Shown one piece after another: positions 42,919-51,151 of a stretch of DNA of 64,000 nucleotides; position 1 is the first letter of the stretch; the number at the start of each line of letters is the position of its first letter. Origin of the DNA: Bradyrhizobium nanningense (lineage in GTDB: Bacteria > Pseudomonadota > Alphaproteobacteria > Rhizobiales > Xanthobacteraceae). The notes under the pieces were generated by a model. The model was given only the letters and a program-made list of their open reading frames with translations, had not been told where the DNA came from and did not search any database. The DNA lies in assembly GCF_004114535.1 (NCBI RefSeq), contig NZ_LBJC01000013.1:1-64000 (forward strand), in the 5' to 3' direction. The translations under genes and the position numbers were made by a program.

Positions 42919-44166
42919 ATGCGATTGCCCCGCATCAGACGGGAGGCGAGCATTCGGAGTCTGGACGGGGGACCGCTGATCGCGGTGATGTGCATCGGCC
43001 AGCTCGGCAATCTGCTGCCGCACGTGACGCTGTCCGCGAATCTGGCGCAGCATCTGATGCCGGCGTGGGGACTGTCCGCCGCCGAAGGCGGACTGATGGC
43101 GAGCGGTTATGCGTTCGGCTACATGCTGGCCGTGCCGGTGCTGACGACACTGACCGACCGCATCGATGCCCGGATCGTGCTGCTGTGCGGCTCCATCGTC
43201 AGCGGACTTGCAACCGCGGCCTTCGGCATCTTCGCCGACGGATTCTGGTCGGGCACCATCATCTGGTCGGTCGCAGGATTGGGCTTTGCCGGCGCCTACA
43301 TGCCGGGGCTGAAGGCGCTGACCGACCGGTTGCCCGCCGGCGACACCTCGCGGGCGGTGACGCTGTACACGTCGAGCTTCTCGGTCGGCGTCGGCCTGTC
43401 GTTCCTGGTTGCGCAAGTCCTCGCCGATCGCTGGGGCTGGCGGACCGCGTTCTATGTCACCGGCGTCGGTCCGATCGCGATGGTGGTCGCGTGCCTTCTG
43501 ATCGAGGGCCGTCGGCCGGCTGCGAAAGCGGGACGGCTGCTGAACTTCGCGCCCGTCTTCGCCAATCGCGAGGCGCTCGGCTACATCCTCGGCTACGGCG
43601 CGCACTGCTTCGAGCTCTACGGCATTCGCACCTGGCTGGTCGGATTCTGGACCTTCGTCGTTGCGCATCAGGGCGGGCCGTCCTGGATGACGCCGGTGCT
43701 GATGAGCTTCTGCTTCGCGGTGATCTCGATGCCGGCCAGCATTCTCGGCAACGAGGCCGCTCTGAAATTCGGGCGGCATCGCGCGATCACGGTCGTGATG
43801 ATCGCTTCGGCTTGCGTCGCGCTCGTGATCGGCCTCAATGCAACGGCCCCGGCGTGGCTGCTGGCGCTGCTGCTGATGATCTACGGCCTGACGGTGCCGG
43901 CTGATTCAGGTGCGTTGACCGCCGGCATGTCGGCGGCGGCCGTCTCCGAGCATCGCGGCGCGACCCTGGCCCTGCACTCCACGGTCGGCTTCGGCTTGTC
44001 GGCGCTCGGCGCCTGGGGCACCGGCGTCGCGCTCGACACGGCGGGCGGACCGCAGAGTGCGAGCGGCTGGCTGCTGGTGTTCGTCGTGCTGGCAGCCGGT
44101 ATCGCGCTGGGACCGTTGGCACTGCTGTGGGCGCGGAGGGATCATTCGGTCAAGCGGCGATCGTGA
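42919..44166 (+). CDS. MFS transporter in the arsenic locus
   Basis: A 415-residue major facilitator protein with about twelve helices. The loop 2-3 signature appears as 'LTTLTDRIDARIVLLCGSIV', and 'SFSVGVGLSFLVAQVLADRW' lies in helix 5. The profile is that of CynX/NarK-like anion or drug exporters. Its place after the flavoprotein suggests export of the flavoprotein's product, for example an organoarsenical, but no motif proves this. ATG 42919 is preferred; the longer frame begins in the REP-like element. Confidence 0.8.
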   Translation: MRLPRIRREASIRSLDGGPLIAVMCIGQLGNLLPHVTLSANLAQHLMPAWGLSAAEGGLMASGYAFGYMLAVPVLTTLTDRIDARIVLLCGSIVSGLATAAFGIFADGFWSGTIIWSVAGLGFAGAYMPGLKALTDRLPAGDTSRAVTLYTSSFSVGVGLSFLVAQVLADRWGWRTAFYVTGVGPIAMVVACLLIEGRRPAAKAGRLLNFAPVFANREALGYILGYGAHCFELYGIRTWLVGFWTFVVAHQGGPSWMTPVLMSFCFAVISMPASILGNEAALKFGRHRAITVVMIASACVALVIGLNATAPAWLLALLLMIYGLTVPADSGALTAGMSAAAVSEHRGATLALHSTVGFGLSALGAWGTGVALDTAGGPQSASGWLLVFVVLAAGIALGPLALLWARRDHSVKRRS

Positions 44167-44334
44167 GCACGCTTGTTTCGACGGAGCGTTAGTCCGGCGC
44201 GGAATGACGAGGGCTCGCGCGCTTGTTGCATGAGCTTGAACCATCCGCCAGGCGTTGACGACCAAGAGCCGGGCATAAGATCGGCCGGCCGCGTCGGTTG
44301 GGAGCGCGATCGAAATGCCGATCGGGCAGAGATC

Positions 44335-44613
44335 ATGTTCGACGTTCTCGTGAATTCCCTGGTTGTTCTGTCCTTTGGCTTTCCCGCCGTGCCATGGCTC
44401 TTTGGTCGGCGATGGGGAAGAAGAGGCGTCTGGCTCAGCACGGGATGTGCCATCGTCATCCTGCTCTGTCTTTTTCCCATCGTGTTTTGGGTTGGGTGCG
44501 GTGCCTGTGGGCAGGGCGCGCTAGCCATCTTCCTGCTGGTGCCGATCTGGATTGCTTCGGCATTGCTGACGGTCGCATCGGCGACGGTCGCCCACTTCAA
44601 ATTCGCGCACTGA
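44335..44613 (+). CDS. Small membrane protein
   Basis: A 92-residue protein with three hydrophobic segments (about 5-25, 36-58 and 63-85) and two cysteines in 'WVGCGACGQGA'. The start at 44335 follows GAGAT; longer starts upstream lack hydrophobic character. The family is not recognised. It lies between the arsenic locus and the accessory region, with no clear operon partner. Confidence 0.5.
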   Translation: MFDVLVNSLVVLSFGFPAVPWLFGRRWGRRGVWLSTGCAIVILLCLFPIVFWVGCGACGQGALAIFLLVPIWIASALLTVASATVAHFKFAH

Positions 44614-44919
44614 CGCGGCTCAGGAAGAAGACCGAAGCCATATCGGATGTGCGGATCATCATGATGATTCAGGTTTCCACGTACAGGTTGAACGATCAAC
44701 GCACGAGTTGCGGCCGATAATGGGTGCAAGACCAAAGCCAGGAGTCCGCGTCTGGGCTATAGCGGACTATCACGGCGATGCCCGCTCACGGCCGCTTGTG
44801 ATCCATAAAGGTCACTTACACCTCAGTGACGCCCTAAGAACAAGGCCCGGTGACATGGTGGCAGCAAAGCCAGGTCATGCTATGCTATGTGCTGACCACT
44901 TAAGATAGGGCAGGCGAAC
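44614..44919. other. Intergenic region without a recognised gene
   Basis: About 300 bp before the amidase-like gene. Base composition falls here compared with the arsenic locus. GTCACTTACACCTCAGTGAC (near 44813-44832) is an imperfect inverted repeat. No attachment site or RNA gene could be recognised. It may mark the left edge of the lower-G+C segment. Confidence 0.4.
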
Positions 44920-45783
44920 ATGCCAAGGCAACTGTCCATGGGATTGAGCGGCGAAGATGTCAAACATCTTCAAAACGCTCTTAATACGATAGCCCAGTAT
45001 AATCAGCCCAAATTCGACACGGCGAACGCGCTTCTCAAGACAGATGGAATCTTCGGAGTTAGGACGAAGGCGCGGGTTGTCGAATTTCAGTCACGCAATA
45101 ACATTGTCGGTGACGGCATCGTTGGCTCGATCACCATGAACTTGATCAACATAGCAATGGATGTGATCAAGAGACTCCCAGCGCCACCTCCGCCCGTCGG
45201 GATATACAAGCGAATGTTCGCAATAATTTACGCGGGCATGTTCCATGACAAGATCACATCGGACGGGCGAATAGCTACCAAAACCGGATATCCCAAAGCA
45301 GTAAATGGTGTGAATCTAACACCCGGCCTTCCATTCAGCCAGATCGGCGCTGTAGCCGGAGAGGAGGATTGCACTCACTTTATCTCCTGCTGCATCGGAC
45401 GGCCGCCGGCCATGAAGGTCATGGGGACTCACATTGAGGGCGGCGGCCTACCACTACAGACAGCCCCGCACGTTAAGCAAGCTGGCGCCTATGGTCGAGA
45501 CACGGTACCTGAAATGGTGCCGCATCTGGTTTCTGCGAAGCTGGCAACAGTGGTGGGGCCGCAGTTTCAGCCTAGAGATTTGCCACTTACAAAACATAAT
45601 ATTTTGACCAAGCTTCAGCCCGGCGATCTCATCGCATACGCCTCGAAAGACAAGCCCGCCAACTATGAGCATCTGGTAATTTTGGTCGGCCCGACTGCTA
45701 TCGCTTGCCATACACGTTCTAGATTCGGGCCGGATTTTGATACTATTGGCTTTCCTTGGGTGACTTTGCTCCGGCTTCCATAG
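44920..45783 (+). CDS. Peptidoglycan-binding protein with amidase/NlpC-like domain
   Basis: A 287-residue protein with no signal peptide. Residues 5-75 are a peptidoglycan-binding_1 domain ('LSMGLSGEDVKHLQNALNTI', 'DGIFGVRTKARVVEFQSRN'). After a Pro linker, residues 95-285 look like a papain-fold amidase: Cys in 'GEEDCTHFISCCIG' (C151), 'LQPGDLIAYASKDKPANYEH' with H251, and 'ACHTRSR'. This is the Amidase_6/NlpC type of wall hydrolase. Codon use and lower G+C differ from neighbours, which suggests recent transfer. Possible phage lysin, secreted effector or bacteriocin-like hydrolase; no immunity gene is evident. Confidence 0.7.
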   Translation: MPRQLSMGLSGEDVKHLQNALNTIAQYNQPKFDTANALLKTDGIFGVRTKARVVEFQSRNNIVGDGIVGSITMNLINIAMDVIKRLPAPPPPVGIYKRMFAIIYAGMFHDKITSDGRIATKTGYPKAVNGVNLTPGLPFSQIGAVAGEEDCTHFISCCIGRPPAMKVMGTHIEGGGLPLQTAPHVKQAGAYGRDTVPEMVPHLVSAKLATVVGPQFQPRDLPLTKHNILTKLQPGDLIAYASKDKPANYEHLVILVGPTAIACHTRSRFGPDFDTIGFPWVTLLRLP

Positions 45784-46165
45784 TCTATGTCCGGTGCCGT
45801 GGACTTCTGTGCCAGGAGCCGCCTGCGTACGCTCTGGTGCGCATAAGACAGCTTCGTGCCCACCCCAATCATCGGCCTTCCATCACGGCCGCTTGCTGAC
45901 GTTGGTTCCTGTTGGCCCATAACAGACCTCATCGCGTAAGCCGACGACCTTCAGCTTTTGACCCGAAGCGGACCACGACGTCGGACGGCGAGATGATGCC
46001 GTCGGCGCGCGCATGCGCGATCAAGGTGTAACGCTCCGTGCATGCGGACCCATCGGAGAAGCCGCCTTTGCTTCGGACACGCGATCGGCCTCTTCGCGCA
46101 CCGCGCGTTTGCGCAGGATTGCGGGGCCTGTCGAGACGAGCGCGCGACGGATTGTTGGAGGTCGG
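45784..46165. other. Intergenic region with repeat fragment and possible gene remnant
   Basis: About 380 bp. It contains a fragment like the repeats at 47117 and 48187 ('ttttgaccc-aagcgg', 45956-45973, preceded by 'gttggcccat' at 45911). A minus-strand frame spanning about 45950-46040 reads 'TLIAHARADGIISPSDVVVR', which looks like decayed coding sequence, but no intact gene is present. Confidence 0.4.
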
Positions 46166-46858
46166 CTACCGAAACAACTTCGAGACGACGGCGATGATTT
46201 GCCGCGTGTTCTCGAACACCGTCGCGATCTCGTACGTTAAAACGAAAAATGCACAGTAGAACGCGCCCGGATAGCATTGGCTCAATGATAGTAACGGGCG
46301 GCTTAAAGGCGTCCTGATTTCGTCACGGCTCATGATATATGCAAATAGGCCCCCTAACACAGCGCCCGCAGCAACATCCGATGGATAGTGGTAGCCGAGG
46401 TAGATGCGGGGGATACCAACCACGACCAAACTGTACAGGATAGCGAGCCATCCCCATCGACCGTAAATAATCAGCAGACCCACGGCTAAAGCAAATACCA
46501 TAGCAGCAGTATCACTCGGGAATGAGCTCCAGTTCCATAATGTCTCGCTGGAGACATAATAAGGCAGTGTGAAGCGGGTCGCGGCGTCATGAATGGGTCG
46601 TAACCGGAACGGCAATAGCGATCTGATGACTTTTGCCAGAACGAGTGACGTGATCGTCGCGGCAAGGGTTGAAATGACTAGCTCGCGACGCGTTTCTTGA
46701 TTCCGGTAGGGTTGGAACCAGACTAACCATAGAATCGATGTTAGTAGCGCGCCTTTGAGTAATGGTAGATCGGCCAAAAAGCTGACTGACGCATCGAAGC
46801 TCGATGAGCGATGAGCGAAGCTGTTGATAAATCTTAGGAGAACGAGATCTAGGTTCAT
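46166..46858 (-). CDS. PAP2 family membrane phosphatase
   Basis: A 230-residue membrane protein with six hydrophobic segments and the three phosphatase motifs of the PAP2 superfamily: 'RSLLPFRLRP', 'SSFPSDTAA' (Thr/Asp-type variant of PSGH) and 'GIPRIYLGYHYPSDVAAG' with the catalytic His. Members dephosphorylate lipid phosphates such as undecaprenyl pyrophosphate or phosphatidate in the membrane. The DNA is somewhat lower in G+C than the core genes. It stands alone, opposite to the amidase-like gene. Confidence 0.88.
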   Translation of the reverse strand: MNLDLVLLRFINSFAHRSSSFDASVSFLADLPLLKGALLTSILWLVWFQPYRNQETRRELVISTLAATITSLVLAKVIRSLLPFRLRPIHDAATRFTLPYYVSSETLWNWSSFPSDTAAMVFALAVGLLIIYGRWGWLAILYSLVVVGIPRIYLGYHYPSDVAAGAVLGGLFAYIMSRDEIRTPLSRPLLSLSQCYPGAFYCAFFVLTYEIATVFENTRQIIAVVSKLFR

Positions 46859-47291
46859 CGCCTGAACACCGCTAAGCTCGCATCAACAGCACAGCAGGGC
46901 TATGATCCAGCTACAATACGTGGGAATCTCTGCGCGAGAAAGCCCGGCAGCAGCCAGGAGTTTTTCTTCACCCCTAACCCAGCCGCCACGTCGAGGCTGG
47001 ATCGTTCGCCGATAATCTTTGTGGTGCATTGACCGCATTACCGAGCGGGGGCGATGGCTGCGCCGATCCTTTTGAGGCAAACACGCGACGTGATTGAGCC
47101 TCCCGAGTCTGGCGTTGGCCCATCGGCGAAGTCGCGCGCCGTTTGACGGAGGTCCGCTCAATGCGGCGCAGGGACCAGATTTGCTCAACCTGAGTTATTC
47201 GCATTTTGACCCAAAGCGGCCTGTCCGATCGGATACATCAAAACCTGATGTTCCGGATGCTGGCACGAAGTGATCTCACGGCTTGCGCCAT
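46859..47291. other. Intergenic region holding a dispersed repeat
   Basis: About 430 bp between the PAP2 and ModA-like genes. Apart from the repeat at 47117-47213 nothing convincing is seen; short frames on both strands (for example minus 46883-47188) are low in complexity and read through the repeat. Confidence 0.5.
47117..47213. repeat. Dispersed intergenic repeat, copy 1
   Basis: Runs from GGCCCATC to TTTGACCCA with 'aggtccgctc', 'ggaccagatttgctca' and 'ttcgcattt' inside. The copy at 48187-48285 has the same blocks in the same order and orientation. The two copies flank the ModA-like gene. Confidence 0.7.
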
Positions 47292-48053
47292 CTACGGCAT
47301 CATCCCCTTGGCCTTGATGATGGCAGCCGCCTCCGGTGTCTTGAGATAGGTGATCAACGCCTGCGCAACGGCCGTCTCTTTGGTGTCCGTTGAAAGCGCC
47401 GCTGTGAATACCACATCCTGCTGCAAATCGCCGGGGAATGGCCCAACAACGTCGAGTCCCGGGGCGGTGAGCACGTTGATAAGGAAAACGCCAACCTCTG
47501 CGTCGCCGTTGGCAACCGCCTCGACGACCTTGGCAGGTCCGGGCTGCGCCCTGATCTTAGCCTTCATCGCTTCACCAATGCCGAGACGTTCGAACGCCCG
47601 CAAAACCTGTGCACCGGCCGCGCTAGCGGGGATGGTGGCGACTGATTCCGCCATGAGCAACGTCTGCTTCAGGGCATCCGGCGTGCTAATGTCGGGTTTG
47701 GAAGCACCGGAACGGACCGCGATCCCGAGCCCCACGCGAGCAATGTCAGTTGTCGGCCCGGCTACGAACTGAGCTTGAGCGGCAGCGTCCTTGAATACTT
47801 CCCGAGGGACCACACCGAGGTCAAAGGGACCGCCAGTCGTGGCCAGCTTGATTAGTTCGGGGGTCGTACCGAAGCGAACAATGAGCTTGTGGCCCGAGGC
47901 ATGCTCGAACTTCGGTTTAAGCTCTCCCCAAATCGTCGTCATGGCGCCGCCGGCCAACACTCTGAGCTCGGCGGCCTGCGCATTGGTGAGCCACAACAGG
48001 ATGATCGCCAACCCCAGCGTTGACGCGACTACATTGCCCGAGAGCTTCTTCAT
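47292..48053 (-). CDS. ModA-like periplasmic substrate-binding protein
   Basis: A 253-residue protein with a signal peptide (about 1-28, 'NAQAAELRV') and the two-lobed fold of molybdate-binding proteins: 'LRVLAGGAMTTIWGELKPKF', 'FDLGVVPREVF', 'GDAEVGVFLINVL', 'ALITYLKTPEAAAIIKAKGM'. Extracellular-solute-binding family 11 members bind oxyanions such as molybdate or tungstate, though many orphans have other ligands. No permease or ATPase is adjacent, and direct repeats flank the gene, so it may have moved as a unit. ATG 48053 is preferred over 48089. Confidence 0.83.
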   Translation of the reverse strand: MKKLSGNVVASTLGLAIILLWLTNAQAAELRVLAGGAMTTIWGELKPKFEHASGHKLIVRFGTTPELIKLATTGGPFDLGVVPREVFKDAAAQAQFVAGPTTDIARVGLGIAVRSGASKPDISTPDALKQTLLMAESVATIPASAAGAQVLRAFERLGIGEAMKAKIRAQPGPAKVVEAVANGDAEVGVFLINVLTAPGLDVVGPFPGDLQQDVVFTAALSTDTKETAVAQALITYLKTPEAAAIIKAKGMMP

Positions 48054-48186
48054 GATGCCCCCCGATTGCGGTTCCTGTTTCTGAATCATCGAGCCGTTTG
48101 GAACTGCCGATCAATGTTCATGGTTTTTCGTGCCGTAGCAAGACAGTCGCGCGGCCCCGGTCGTAATCGACCTGATGTCCGGTCGT

Positions 48187-48285
48187 GGCCCATCAGCGAA
48201 GTGCTCGCGCGCTCGCGTTGAGGTCCGCTCGGCGCAGGGAAGCGGACCAGATTTGCTCACACTGCGTTCTTCGCATTTCGACCCA
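48187..48285. repeat. Dispersed intergenic repeat, copy 2
   Basis: Direct counterpart of the repeat at 47117-47213, sharing the GGCCCATC start, 'gaggtccgctc', 'ggaccagatttgctca' and the 'ttcgcatttcgaccca' end. It lies between the ModA-like gene and the next substrate-binding protein gene. Confidence 0.7.
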
Positions 48286-48369
48286 CAAGAGACATCAGCG
48301 CGCATGTGGTGCACCTATCGGATGATTGTTTGAGCCGATAGGATATTGGCTCTGAGCCGGGGGCGGACT

Positions 48370-49356
48370 ATGAAGCGGCGAGATTTCATTGCGGCAATCG
48401 GTGGCGCGGCGGCGTTGCCGCTGGCCGCGCGGGCGCAGCAACCGGCGATGCCAGTGATCGGCTACCTCGGTATGGGCTCGTCCGACACGGAGGTGTTTCT
48501 GGCCGCGTTCCGTCAGGGACTGAGCGAAGCCGGTTACGCCGAGGGCCAGAACGTGACGATCGATTATCGCTGGGCGGAGGGTAACCCCGAGCGATTCCCC
48601 GCTCTCGCGGCCGAACTGGTTATGCTCAAGGTCCATGTCATCTTGACCACTGGAGGCACACTCGCCGCCATAGCCGCCAAGCGGGCGACGGCGACTATCC
48701 CCATCGTCTTCGCTGCTGTTGGTGATCCGGTAGCAGAGGGCCTCGTCGTCAGCTTGGCGCGGCCTGGCGGTAACGTCACAGGGTTTTCTATCACCCTTCC
48801 CGACCTTATCGGCAAGTTGCTGGAACTGGTCAAGGAAGCCGTGCCGGGGGCCAGTCGGGTCGCTCTTCTCTTTAAACCAGATACCATGCCCGACCGCGTC
48901 AGAGAGGCTAGACTAAAGGAGGCCGATGCCTCGGCGCGGGCGCTCGGGATGGAGCTTCAAGTTTTTGAGGCGCGGGAACGGGGGGACTTCGACGGGGTCT
49001 TCTCGGATATGTCCAGTGCGCGCGCGGGTGCTCTGGTCGTGTGGCCAACACCCGTATTCCAACTTGAGCGACGACGCCTCGCGGATCTCGCGGCAGAGCA
49101 TCGGCTGCCGGCTGTCTTCCAGTCCAGGAACTATGTCGAGGCTGGCGGCCTCATGTCCTACGGACCGAATCTTCCTGATTTGAGTCGCCGCGCCGCGATC
49201 TACGTAGGCAAGATTCTCCAGGGAACGAAACCGTCTGACCTGCCCGTCGAGCAACCGACCAAGTTCGAACTGGTGATCAATTTGAAGACCGCTAGGGCGC
49301 TTGGCGTCGTTGTCCCGGCCTCACTACTCGCCCGCGCCGACGAGGTGATCGAATAG
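48370..49356 (+). CDS. ABC transporter substrate-binding protein (TrpX/YtrF-like, family DUF534)
   Basis: A 328-residue periplasmic protein with a twin-arginine-like signal ('MKRRDFIAAIGGAAALPLAA', cleavage near residue 24). The receptor fold is the one common in Bradyrhizobium next to such signals: 'MPVIGYLGMGSSDTEVFLAA', 'VTIDYRWAEGNPERFPALAA', 'IPIVFAAVGDPVAEGLV', 'LARPGGNVTGFSI'. The family binds amino acids, purines or similar small molecules. No permease or ATPase gene is adjacent. The C-terminus 'LARADEVIE' is typical. Confidence 0.9.
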   Translation: MKRRDFIAAIGGAAALPLAARAQQPAMPVIGYLGMGSSDTEVFLAAFRQGLSEAGYAEGQNVTIDYRWAEGNPERFPALAAELVMLKVHVILTTGGTLAAIAAKRATATIPIVFAAVGDPVAEGLVVSLARPGGNVTGFSITLPDLIGKLLELVKEAVPGASRVALLFKPDTMPDRVREARLKEADASARALGMELQVFEARERGDFDGVFSDMSSARAGALVVWPTPVFQLERRRLADLAAEHRLPAVFQSRNYVEAGGLMSYGPNLPDLSRRAAIYVGKILQGTKPSDLPVEQPTKFELVINLKTARALGVVVPASLLARADEVIE

Positions 49357-49377
49357 ACCCGGTCTATTTCCGGGTTT
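49357..49377 (+). terminator. Terminator of the substrate-binding protein gene
   Basis: ACCCGG (49357-49362) and CCGGGT (49370-49375) directly after the TAG stop, followed by TT. A short hairpin, but well placed. Confidence 0.45.
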
Positions 49378-49982
49378 GGCCCGTGGCTGACTTCCACTCC
49401 CGGCCTCACACCGTCCGCTTCCGAGGACGAAGCTGAATTGCGCTTTGAAAGCTGCCGAGGGCGGCCCTTGACCGATAACGGCGTCGCTGTCTGCAATGTC
49501 AATGAGGCGGCGTAACCGGCCATGGCACCAGCCCTTCGGCCTTGAGAGCAGCAACCACAGCCGCGCGAGACCCTACTCGCTGCCGATGAGCTAGACTAGC
49601 ACGGCGGGATAGGGCGACAGATCAAAATCCACCCAGGGTGCGACGCGCGATGGCTCGCCGGCCTATTTTGCTTCCGGCTCGCAGAGCCAGCTCATCTTGA
49701 ACTTTCCAAACCGCAACCTCGTGATCGCGCTCGCATCCAGCTCTACCCTTCCCGGTGGGGCCGCGAGGTTCATAAACGAGGTTGTGTTATCGGCGGAGGC
49801 GGCGTTGCCGGCGGGAGCGGCGTGTGCCGGGCGCCTGGATCAGTGACGGGACCGAGCCGACATTGGCTCGCCGGCCGCTTTATGAGTCCAAGGCAAGCGC
49901 CCAATGATTTCAATGCCCCCGCTACTGTGCATGGGGTTGTTTTCGCGCTTTTCGTGATGAGGCCTGCCGAACCGGCCGAGCT
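49378..49982. other. Intergenic region without a recognised gene
   Basis: About 600 bp between the substrate-binding protein and the DUF1254 gene. Short frames exist on both strands but none has a good start, codon pattern or known motif. The stretch 49380-49560 resembles decayed coding sequence of the dispersed type seen elsewhere in this part of the window. Confidence 0.45.
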
Positions 49983-50567
49983 TCACCGCCGTCCGCGCGG
50001 CGCCTCGGCCTTGGCCGGCGGCTCGGTCTGCGGCGCGCAGGTCGCGGCTTGAAGCGTTGCCTGCGCCTGCTGCATCAGCCCGGGCTCGGCGGCGAGCGCC
50101 TTCATCAAGATCAGGCCGGTGGTGGTCGGGGAATCGATGATCAGGCGGTCGGCCGCGGTGACCTCTTCGTCCTCGGGCAGCTCGTTGTGCTGCGCTTCCG
50201 TCATGAGGTCGAGCTCGATCACCTTGCGCCCCGCCGAGCGGTCGTTGATGGCGTAATAGGCGATCTCGTTGCGGGTGTAGAACGACACCGAGGTGTAGGC
50301 TTGGCTGACGGGCACGGTGAGCTTGATCGGTCCGCCCGAAAGGTCGTAGCGGCAGATCGCCAGTGCGAAGGCCGGGTCCATGAACGGCATCGGCGACGTG
50401 CTGGGATCGGCGAGGGGAAGCTGGGTGACGGCGTTCACCTTCGTCATCGGCGTCAGCCTTGAATAGGCGTCCTGCGTCGCGATCCGCGGCAGCGCCAGCA
50501 CGCTGACGAGATGGACCACGAGGCCCAGAACGATGCCGGCAACGATTGTGAACAGCAGGCGTATCAT
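49983..50567 (-). CDS. DUF1254 domain-containing protein
   Basis: A 194-residue protein with one N-terminal membrane helix (about 2-24) and a DUF1254-type domain ('SPMPFMDPAFALAICRYDLS', 'TVPVSQAYTSVSFYTRNEIA', 'ELDLMTEAQHNELPEDEEVT'). DUF1254 and DUF1214 are usually two halves of one protein; here they are separate genes with an ATGA overlap. Function is unknown; the C-terminal end is Ala/Pro/Arg-rich. Confidence 0.82.
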   Translation of the reverse strand: MIRLLFTIVAGIVLGLVVHLVSVLALPRIATQDAYSRLTPMTKVNAVTQLPLADPSTSPMPFMDPAFALAICRYDLSGGPIKLTVPVSQAYTSVSFYTRNEIAYYAINDRSAGRKVIELDLMTEAQHNELPEDEEVTAADRLIIDSPTTTGLILMKALAAEPGLMQQAQATLQAATCAPQTEPPAKAEAPRGRR

Positions 50568-51142
50568 GAGCAGCCCACCGTCGAGATCGAGGGCATCGGC
50601 GCATCGCGCTGGGTGCGGGTCGCCACGCCGACCGGGGTGTCGTAGAGGCGCAGCATCAGTGCGTAGCGCTCGATGCCGCCGGTCGGCAGCCAATTGCCGG
50701 CGCGCGAGCGCGAGGCGATCCGGATCTCGAACGAGCCGTCGGAGGACCGCACGATCTCCTGGCTGGTGAAGCCGTAGCGCGCCAGCGAGTTCGCGACGAG
50801 ATGGCCCTTGCGATCGTAGAGCGTCAGCGTCCAGAACCGCGCCGGCGGCGTCACGCCGGAGACGATCACGTCGCAGCGGCCGTCGAGCGCCTTCTTCTTG
50901 TCGTCGGTGGTGGCGGTGAAGGCGACGCCGTCGCCGGTGCCGATCGGCAGCTCGCCGTTGCGCACGATGGTGGCGCGCGAATAGGGATCGACGTCGGCGG
51001 TGCCGGTGCGGGGGCGGGCGGTCCAGGCGCCGATGGTGAGCGCACCGATCTCGGTGCCGCGCGTCGTCGTCATCCAGGTCGCGCCGACGCCGACCACCGT
51101 CGCGAGCAGAAGGGCCGTCAATGTGATCAGGATCAGCCGCAC
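50564..51142 (-). CDS. DUF1214 domain-containing protein
   Basis: A 192-residue protein with an N-terminal signal or anchor helix (1-22) and a DUF1214 domain: 'DPYSRATIVRNGELPIGTGD', 'PARFWTLTLYDRKGHLVANS', 'FEIRIASRSRAGNWLPTGGI'. The domain has a jelly-roll fold found in proteins of many bacteria; no activity is established. Its stop overlaps the start of the DUF1254 gene and it lies 9 bp after PBP1A, so the three genes are probably one operon, which would place both proteins at the cell envelope. Confidence 0.86.
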   Translation of the reverse strand: MRLILITLTALLLATVVGVGATWMTTTRGTEIGALTIGAWTARPRTGTADVDPYSRATIVRNGELPIGTGDGVAFTATTDDKKKALDGRCDVIVSGVTPPARFWTLTLYDRKGHLVANSLARYGFTSQEIVRSSDGSFEIRIASRSRAGNWLPTGGIERYALMLRLYDTPVGVATRTQRDAPMPSISTVGCS

Positions 51143-51151
51143 GGGTTTCGA

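Noticed and set aside
44708..44908. 66-codon plus-strand frame before the amidase-like gene
   Set aside because: No ribosome site, no motif, composition like non-coding DNA.
44614..44919. Possible tRNA or phage attachment site at the left edge of the lower-G+C region
   Set aside because: No cloverleaf, CCA end or matching direct repeat on the far side could be found by eye.
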